From DHVE2 group archaeon (lineage in GTDB: Archaea > Thermoplasmatota > Thermoplasmata > Thermoplasmatales > Aciduliprofundaceae), in contig WAOZ01000213.1 of assembly GCA_015520975.1 (NCBI GenBank), positions 1-8,409 on the forward strand: DNA of 8,409 nt, read 5' to 3'. The notes below the pieces were generated by a model. The model made no database searches and was not told where the DNA came from. It worked only from the letters and a program-made list of their open reading frames with translations. The translations under genes and the position numbers were made by a program. Shown here one piece after another: positions 5,954-8,409 of this stretch. Every line of letters starts with the position of its first letter. Positions within the stretch are counted from its first letter, which is position 1.

Positions 5954-6168
5954 AGGTGACAGTGGAATTCAATTACGAATCGCGGGATATGGCGGAGAGC
6001 GTGTTTAAAAGCATAGAGGTAGATAACTATCACTTTGTTAAATGTGAAAGGGATGATAAAAAAATAATATGCTATGTGGAAGGAGAAAAAATAGCATCCG
6101 TACTTCATACGCTCGATGATCTCATCGCATGCGTCTGCCTCGCCGAAGAGGTCTATCGTAAAGCCTGA
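5908..6168 (+). CDS. pcc1: KEOPS complex subunit Pcc1
   Basis: An 86-residue protein of the CTAG/Pcc1 family. Pcc1 forms the dimeric platform of KEOPS (Kae1-Bud32-Cgi121-Pcc1), which makes N6-threonylcarbamoyladenosine at tRNA position 37. The pattern fits: a first strand IKVTVEFNYESRDMAESVFKS (15-35, strand then helix), a middle hairpin DDKKIICYVEGEKIASVL, and a C-terminal helix TLDDLIACVCLAEEVYRKA. The usual Arg-containing 'LRAsxN' core of the last helix is replaced by LIACVCLAEEV, so this is a divergent member. ATG 5908 is supported by an excellent ribosome site and overlaps the OB-HD gene by 46 nt. The 3' end overlaps the convergent PrsW gene by 47 nt. Confidence 0.75.
   Translation: MDLLAQNGQGDISRIKVTVEFNYESRDMAESVFKSIEVDNYHFVKCERDDKKIICYVEGEKIASVLHTLDDLIACVCLAEEVYRKA
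6058..6091 (-). terminator. T-tracts downstream of the PrsW gene
   Basis: Read on the - strand, runs of six and seven T (6091-6086 and 6064-6058) follow the PrsW stop by about 30 and 60 bases, without a hairpin. They could end the - strand transcript inside the antisense pcc1 gene. On the + strand they are Lys codons of pcc1, so selection for termination is unproven. Confidence 0.3.
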
Positions 6169-6904
6169 TCTTTTTGCGGATGTATGTGAATGCGCTCGCG
6201 GCAAAGATTATTGCCAGCGCAAGGGGGATCAGATATAAAGCAGGTTCTTCGCCCGAAAAGATTATGGGAATGGATGCAAGAATATTGAACGATGAATGCA
6301 TACCGACCGCGGTGAGATATCCTTTTTTCATGGAGCCTTTACCGGCTATTTTTGAGGAGGAATATCCAAAGCCCGTGATTGCTGTGGCACTGCCATGAAG
6401 AAGAGCGGAAGAAATGGATCTTATTATCGACACTGCAATCCAGGCGGCAACGCCGCCTTTTATAAGCGCTACAACTTCGTACAGTAGATTCTCCGTTGCA
6501 GCGAATCCGAATCCAGAAGAAGCTCCGTACACTATACCGTCTTCGATTTCATCTATGTATCTGTTTGATATTATTATCCCCAGAGCTTTGGTGGCTTCTT
6601 CAACGAAAGGCGCAATCACAGCGGCCAGGATTATCACATCGATGCTGTTTTTATGCTCTGCCAGTATTTCATACTGTCTGAAAAATCCAGTGTTCTGAGC
6701 GTAAAGCGTTGTGGCTATGAGTTCAAAAATGAATGCGAGTATGACTCCAAATGTGGCGCCCCATAAAAATGATTTCAGGACTGCGCGCCAGGGCTCTCTT
6801 TCATAGCGCTCTGTATTCCTTACAATTGCCATATATGCTAAAGAGGGCGCGAATGCTACGACGATTATTATGATAAGAAATATCAAACTCGACACGAAAA
6901 TCAT
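6122..6904 (-). CDS. PrsW-family intramembrane metalloprotease
   Basis: A 260-residue polytopic membrane protein with about seven or eight hydrophobic segments and an Arg-rich cytoplasmic-type tail. It has the family motifs in order: an early EREPW segment (35-39), APFVEEATKALG with the paired glutamates E102/E103, YGASSGFGFAATEN (126-139), H170 in RSxxxxLLHG, and H203 with N207 in GMHSSFN. PrsW belongs to the CPBP-related membrane proteases; Bacillus PrsW cleaves an anti-sigma factor. In archaea the substrates are unknown. ATG 6904 has no Shine-Dalgarno. A TATA-like AAAATAGTATAG at about 6912-6923 would instead suit a leaderless start at GTG 6895, only three codons shorter. It converges on pcc1 with a 47 nt overlap. 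Confidence 0.88.
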   Translation of the reverse strand: MIFVSSLIFLIIIIVVAFAPSLAYMAIVRNTERYEREPWRAVLKSFLWGATFGVILAFIFELIATTLYAQNTGFFRQYEILAEHKNSIDVIILAAVIAPFVEEATKALGIIISNRYIDEIEDGIVYGASSGFGFAATENLLYEVVALIKGGVAAWIAVSIIRSISSALLHGSATAITGFGYSSSKIAGKGSMKKGYLTAVGMHSSFNILASIPIIFSGEEPALYLIPLALAIIFAASAFTYIRKKIRLYDRPLRRGRRMR

Positions 6905-7000
6905 TAATGAACTATACTATTTTAGGTTTTTTGGTCGCGTTGGTGCAGAATGTCAAAATAATAGAGAACTAAATAAAAATGTGAATGATCTAACAACACG

Positions 7001-7234
7001 GAAAAGATGAAAATGTGCGAATTTTATTGATACTACGGATTGTCAAATAGAAAAGTGGCGGAGATAATTAATGAGATAAAGAAAGTACTCTGTAAGACTA
7101 TTGACACGCTCATCTTTCTAAGGACAGTGCTTAAATTTTGTCCAAACAAACTTAAGAGCATACGGGCAGGAACTCTTGGTATACATTGGCTCTATAAAGA
7201 CTTGGCGTACCCTATATACACTGTGCATTTGTAA
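7001..7234 (+). pseudogene. Possible decayed transposase N-terminal fragment
   Basis: One frame reads KMKMCEFY, an in-frame TGA at 7028-7030, then YYGLSNRKVAEIINEIKKVL. It continues without further resemblance to a TAA at 7232-7234. The pattern FY-YYGLS-RKVAEII resembles the helix-turn-helix that opens many archaeal DDE transposases, as I remember them. No catalytic DDE segment, terminal repeats or target duplication can be seen nearby, so at most this is an old remnant. A 64-codon ORF starting at TTG 7040 is the alternative reading, but it lacks a ribosome site. Confidence is low because the match rests on about 20 residues. Confidence 0.28.
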
Positions 7235-7464
7235 GAGAAACGCTATGTCGAGCAATGACTCTTTTTATTCAAGCGCAGAATCAAAAAGATATAATCGCCG
7301 CTAACTTTCTAATTTTTCTCTCTACCGCTATCTTTTCTTTATGTTTCCACTTTTATTTCTATCAACAGCATTTTATTTGGCGATGCTGAACTTGACAGAT
7401 CTTATGCTATAATTTCTGGTAAATAAAGATAGCAGGATTTGCATTCGCAACACAAAGAATATTT

Positions 7465-7500
7465 GTTTAAAAATAAAAAATATATTAAAAAATATTTAAT
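7465..7500 (-). terminator. T-tract terminator of the small membrane-protein gene
   Basis: Reading the - strand downstream of the stop at 7507-7509, three to four T-runs of five or six occur within about 40 bases (…ATTTTTTAATATATTTTTTATTTTT…). There is no hairpin. This is a strong example of an archaeal oligo-T terminator and lies in a non-coding stretch, so codon use cannot explain it. Confidence 0.6.
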
Positions 7501-7506
7501 AAATAT

Positions 7507-7767
7507 TTATGTCGGCGGTGGCGGTGGTGGCATGTACGGCTGCTGAGGTTTGGGCTTCGGTCTGGCTACAATGTATATTATCAGCCCAATCAAACCCAAG
7601 AAAAACACAACCAAAAACCATACAATTGGGCTGTCAGATCCTCTTCTTTTCGCATCTTTGTACGCCCATATTGCCACTAGCAACCATATGATAAACCATA
7701 CAATGGGCAATACAAGACACATCCCTGCCGCAAGGTATTCTATCTGCATGGGTAGATATTCAAACAT
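7507..7767 (-). CDS. Small two-helix membrane protein with polyproline tail (PLDc_N-like)
   Basis: An 86-residue protein with two hydrophobic helices (about 13-36 and 47-67) joined by a short basic loop, YKDAKRRGSDSP. The second helix ends IIYIVARPK and is followed by a tail KPKPQQPYMPPPPPPT. The loop-helix pattern (A-Y-K-D-A-x-x-R-G followed by W-F-L-V-V-x-x-L-G-L-I-G-L-I-I-Y) resembles the PLDc_N domain and similar short archaeal membrane proteins of unknown role; no catalytic motif is present. The tail may bind a partner. ATG 7767 is supported by a near-perfect Shine-Dalgarno. The gene stands alone, with its own promoter and terminator, in an otherwise empty region. Confidence 0.8.
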   Translation of the reverse strand: MFEYLPMQIEYLAAGMCLVLPIVWFIIWLLVAIWAYKDAKRRGSDSPIVWFLVVFFLGLIGLIIYIVARPKPKPQQPYMPPPPPPT

Positions 7768-7773
7768 CCTTCT

Positions 7774-7783
7774 TCACCTCCTT
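7774..7783 (-). promoter_or_regulatory. Near-perfect Shine-Dalgarno of the small membrane-protein gene
   Basis: The - strand reads AAGGAGGTGA, ending 6 bases before ATG 7767. It is the strongest ribosome site in the window and shows this gene is expressed from a leadered mRNA, unlike several neighbours. Confidence 0.7.
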
Positions 7784-7821
7784 TGTTTTGTATAGCGGTG
7801 ATATTTCTCATTCACCACCCT

Positions 7822-7842
7822 TTGTTGGTATATCTCCAACAA
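7822..7842. repeat. Perfect 7-bp inverted repeat at a predicted transcription start
   Basis: TTGTTGG-TATATCT-CCAACAA is a perfect dyad with a 7-nt spacer, extendable by a G-T and a C-G pair to nine. On the - strand it lies about 55-75 bases before ATG 7767 and just downstream of the TATA-like boxes at 7848-7870. It therefore covers the expected transcript start. It could be a repressor operator or a hairpin at the 5' end of the mRNA. Confidence 0.5.
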
Positions 7843-7847
7843 GGATA

Positions 7848-7870
7848 TCTTTTATGATGTATATATTTTT
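7848..7870 (-). promoter_or_regulatory. Promoter of the small membrane-protein gene
   Basis: On the - strand an A-run leads into AAAAATATATACA (centre about 7864), followed by CATAAAAGATA (centre about 7852). Either could be the TATA box, predicting a transcript start at about 7826-7838 and a 5' leader of about 60-70 bases. Confidence 0.4.
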
Positions 7871-7915
7871 TTTGGTATAAAGAGTCTAGTATGGAGTTTG
7901 GAGCCATTTTCTTAC

Positions 7916-8044
7916 ATGGAACATATAGAGGAATCATCTTTGCTAAATGGAAGAATAAGTCAAGCAAGTATTAAAATTAATTTGCAAAATAATTCTTGGT
8001 TGATTTGGTATTATACATTACCTTATTACAAATTACCTGAGTGA
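7916..8044 (+). CDS. Doubtful 42-codon ORF
   Basis: An ATG-started ORF encoding 42 residues: an acidic/polar first half (MEHIEESSLLNGRISQ) and an aromatic-rich end (SWLIWYYTLPYYKLPE). A TATA-like GGTATAAAGA at 7874-7883 would start a transcript at about 7904-7909, and a GGAG sits 12-13 bases before the ATG, too far to be convincing. A second short ORF (7891-7974, 27 codons) overlaps in another frame. I recognise no family. It may be chance in AT-rich DNA. Confidence 0.18.
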   Translation: MEHIEESSLLNGRISQASIKINLQNNSWLIWYYTLPYYKLPE

Positions 8045-8173
8045 ACACTGTTATATAGTTGATGATATTCGGCACGCCCCTATGTAACCGTATTCGCTAT
8101 CCACCTTATCTTCCTGGCACTTAATTTTGCCACTCCCCTTAGCTCTATTGTTTTTTATTGGACTAAACGAGTA

Positions 8174-8216
8174 ACGATAGTTGTGTGTTAACCACGATAG
8201 TGGCTATAACGATCGT
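8174..8216. repeat. ACGAT repeat cluster with a palindrome
   Basis: ACGATAGT occurs at 8174-8181 and again at 8194-8201, 20 bases apart. The palindrome ACGATCGT follows at 8209-8216, so the core ACGAT appears three times in 43 bases. CCAC-GATA-GTGG at 8192-8203 forms a small dyad around the second copy. The cluster lies about 120-160 bases before the gene at 8332, and its role is unknown. Confidence 0.35.
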
Positions 8217-8285
8217 CTTCAAGGTGAGTTTGATTTATCAGCGATCTAAATTAGTCTCAGTAATTCACCACTTCCCAATCTTGAC

Positions 8286-8326
8286 GAAAATATAATATAG
8301 GTTCTTTTTAATATCATAATAGGTGA
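8286..8326 (+). promoter_or_regulatory. Promoter and ribosome site of the gene at 8332
   Basis: GAAAATATAATATA (8286-8299) is a good TATA-like box predicting a start at about 8319. AGGTGA (8321-8326) lies 5 bases before ATG 8332. The expected mRNA would have a leader of little more than the ribosome site. Confidence 0.5.
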
Positions 8327-8331
8327 AAGAT

Positions 8332-8409
8332 ATGACATCAGTGGAAGAGCTTTCTGCAAGGGTGGCGAGATTAGAAGAGAAAGTAACACGCATGGAAATG
8401 GACCTGAGA
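8332..8409 (+). CDS. 5' part of a gene with an N-terminal coiled coil (partial)
   Basis: The first 26 codons of a gene that continues past the window. The peptide begins MTSVEELSARVARLEEK and continues VTRMEMDLR. Hydrophobic residues V4, L7, V11, L14, V18, M21 and L25 alternate at 3- and 4-residue steps, a perfect heptad pattern, with charged residues in between. It is therefore an N-terminal coiled coil. Such openings occur in many unrelated families (membrane-anchored XhlA-like proteins, nuclease-associated DUFs, SlyX-like proteins), so no function is proposed. A TATA-like box and a well-spaced AGGTGA support ATG 8332 as the start. Confidence 0.7.
   Translation, partial: MTSVEELSARVARLEEKVTRMEMDLR

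Larger units (their letters stand above)
6905..7506. other. Gene-poor AT-rich interval
   Basis: About 600 bases separate the PrsW start from the stop of the small membrane-protein gene. Apart from the possible transposase remnant (7001-7234) and a terminator (7465-7500), I see no credible gene on either strand. A pyrimidine-rich run of about 60 bases lies at 7305-7365, and a small dyad TTGC-ATTC-GCAA at about 7439-7450. I find no tRNA, no CRISPR repeat and no attachment-site duplication. Confidence 0.5.
7871..8331. other. Largely non-coding interval with short repeats
   Basis: About 460 bases without a convincing gene, apart from the doubtful 42-codon ORF. The sub-stretch at about 8068-8145 is richer in G+C than its surroundings and contains a TGGCA/TGCCA dyad (8115-8132) with an 8-nt loop. 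A repeat cluster lies at 8174-8216. I see no tRNA or rRNA features. Confidence 0.45.

Noticed and set aside
7509..7795. + strand ORFs (60 and 81 codons) opposite the small membrane-protein gene
   Set aside because: They are antisense to a gene with clear membrane helices and a near-perfect ribosome site. Their translations look like frame shadows.
8115..8160. TGGCA/TGCCA hairpin followed by a T-run (8151-8156) as a + strand terminator
   Set aside because: The stem is only 5 bp, the T-run lies about 20 bases beyond it, and no convincing + strand gene ends just before it.
8060..8205. About 50-codon open frame on the - strand through the GC-richer patch, ending ...GYIGACRISSTI
   Set aside because: No start codon at a sensible place, no ribosome site and no recognisable family. 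It is probably chance, though the local base composition is curious.
6905..8331. tRNA, CRISPR array or integration-site duplication in the gene-poor region
   Set aside because: I saw no T-loop GTTCRANNC-type motif, no regularly spaced repeats, and no matching direct repeats at the ends of the region.

Overview
The window looks like compact archaeal chromosome. The signs are TATA-like A/T boxes about 27-30 bases before several start codons (leaderless transcription), GGTGAT-type Shine-Dalgarno sites, T-tract terminators without hairpins, a KEOPS Pcc1 subunit, an archaeal-type YjbQ and a COG3509-like esterase with a membrane anchor. A euryarchaeote related to Thermoplasmatota/Aciduliprofundum is my guess from gene content and base composition; I cannot prove it from the sequence.

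Positions 1-6904 are densely coded. From the left: the tail of an unknown + strand gene; yjbQ (+); an HTH regulator and truA (- strand, one operon); leuD and an EamA/DMT transporter (+, overlapping by 8 nt); a class III sirtuin and a membrane-anchored alpha/beta-hydrolase (-); an OB-fold/HD nuclease-like protein and pcc1 (+, overlapping by 46 nt); and a PrsW-type membrane protease (-). Every convergent pair overlaps at its 3' ends on opposite strands (19, 59 and 47 nt). The divergent pairs share short promoter regions.

Positions 6905-8331 are different: about 1.4 kb, AT-rich and nearly gene-free. This stretch holds a possible decayed transposase fragment, a T-tract terminator, one convincing small membrane-protein gene with a polyproline tail (7507-7767, -), a perfect inverted repeat at its predicted promoter, a doubtful 42-codon ORF and a cluster of ACGAT repeats. 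A new + strand gene with a coiled-coil N-terminus begins at 8332 and runs off the window.

Most genes are housekeeping functions: tRNA pseudouridylation (TruA), tRNA t6A synthesis (Pcc1/KEOPS), leucine-type branched-chain synthesis (LeuD), RNA or nucleotide processing (OB-HD) and deacylation (sirtuin). I found no clear new defence or metabolic system. The most useful leads are the OB-HD/pcc1 coupling, the dyad over the truA-regulator promoter, the systematic antisense 3' overlaps, and the sparse region around the small proline-tailed membrane protein.
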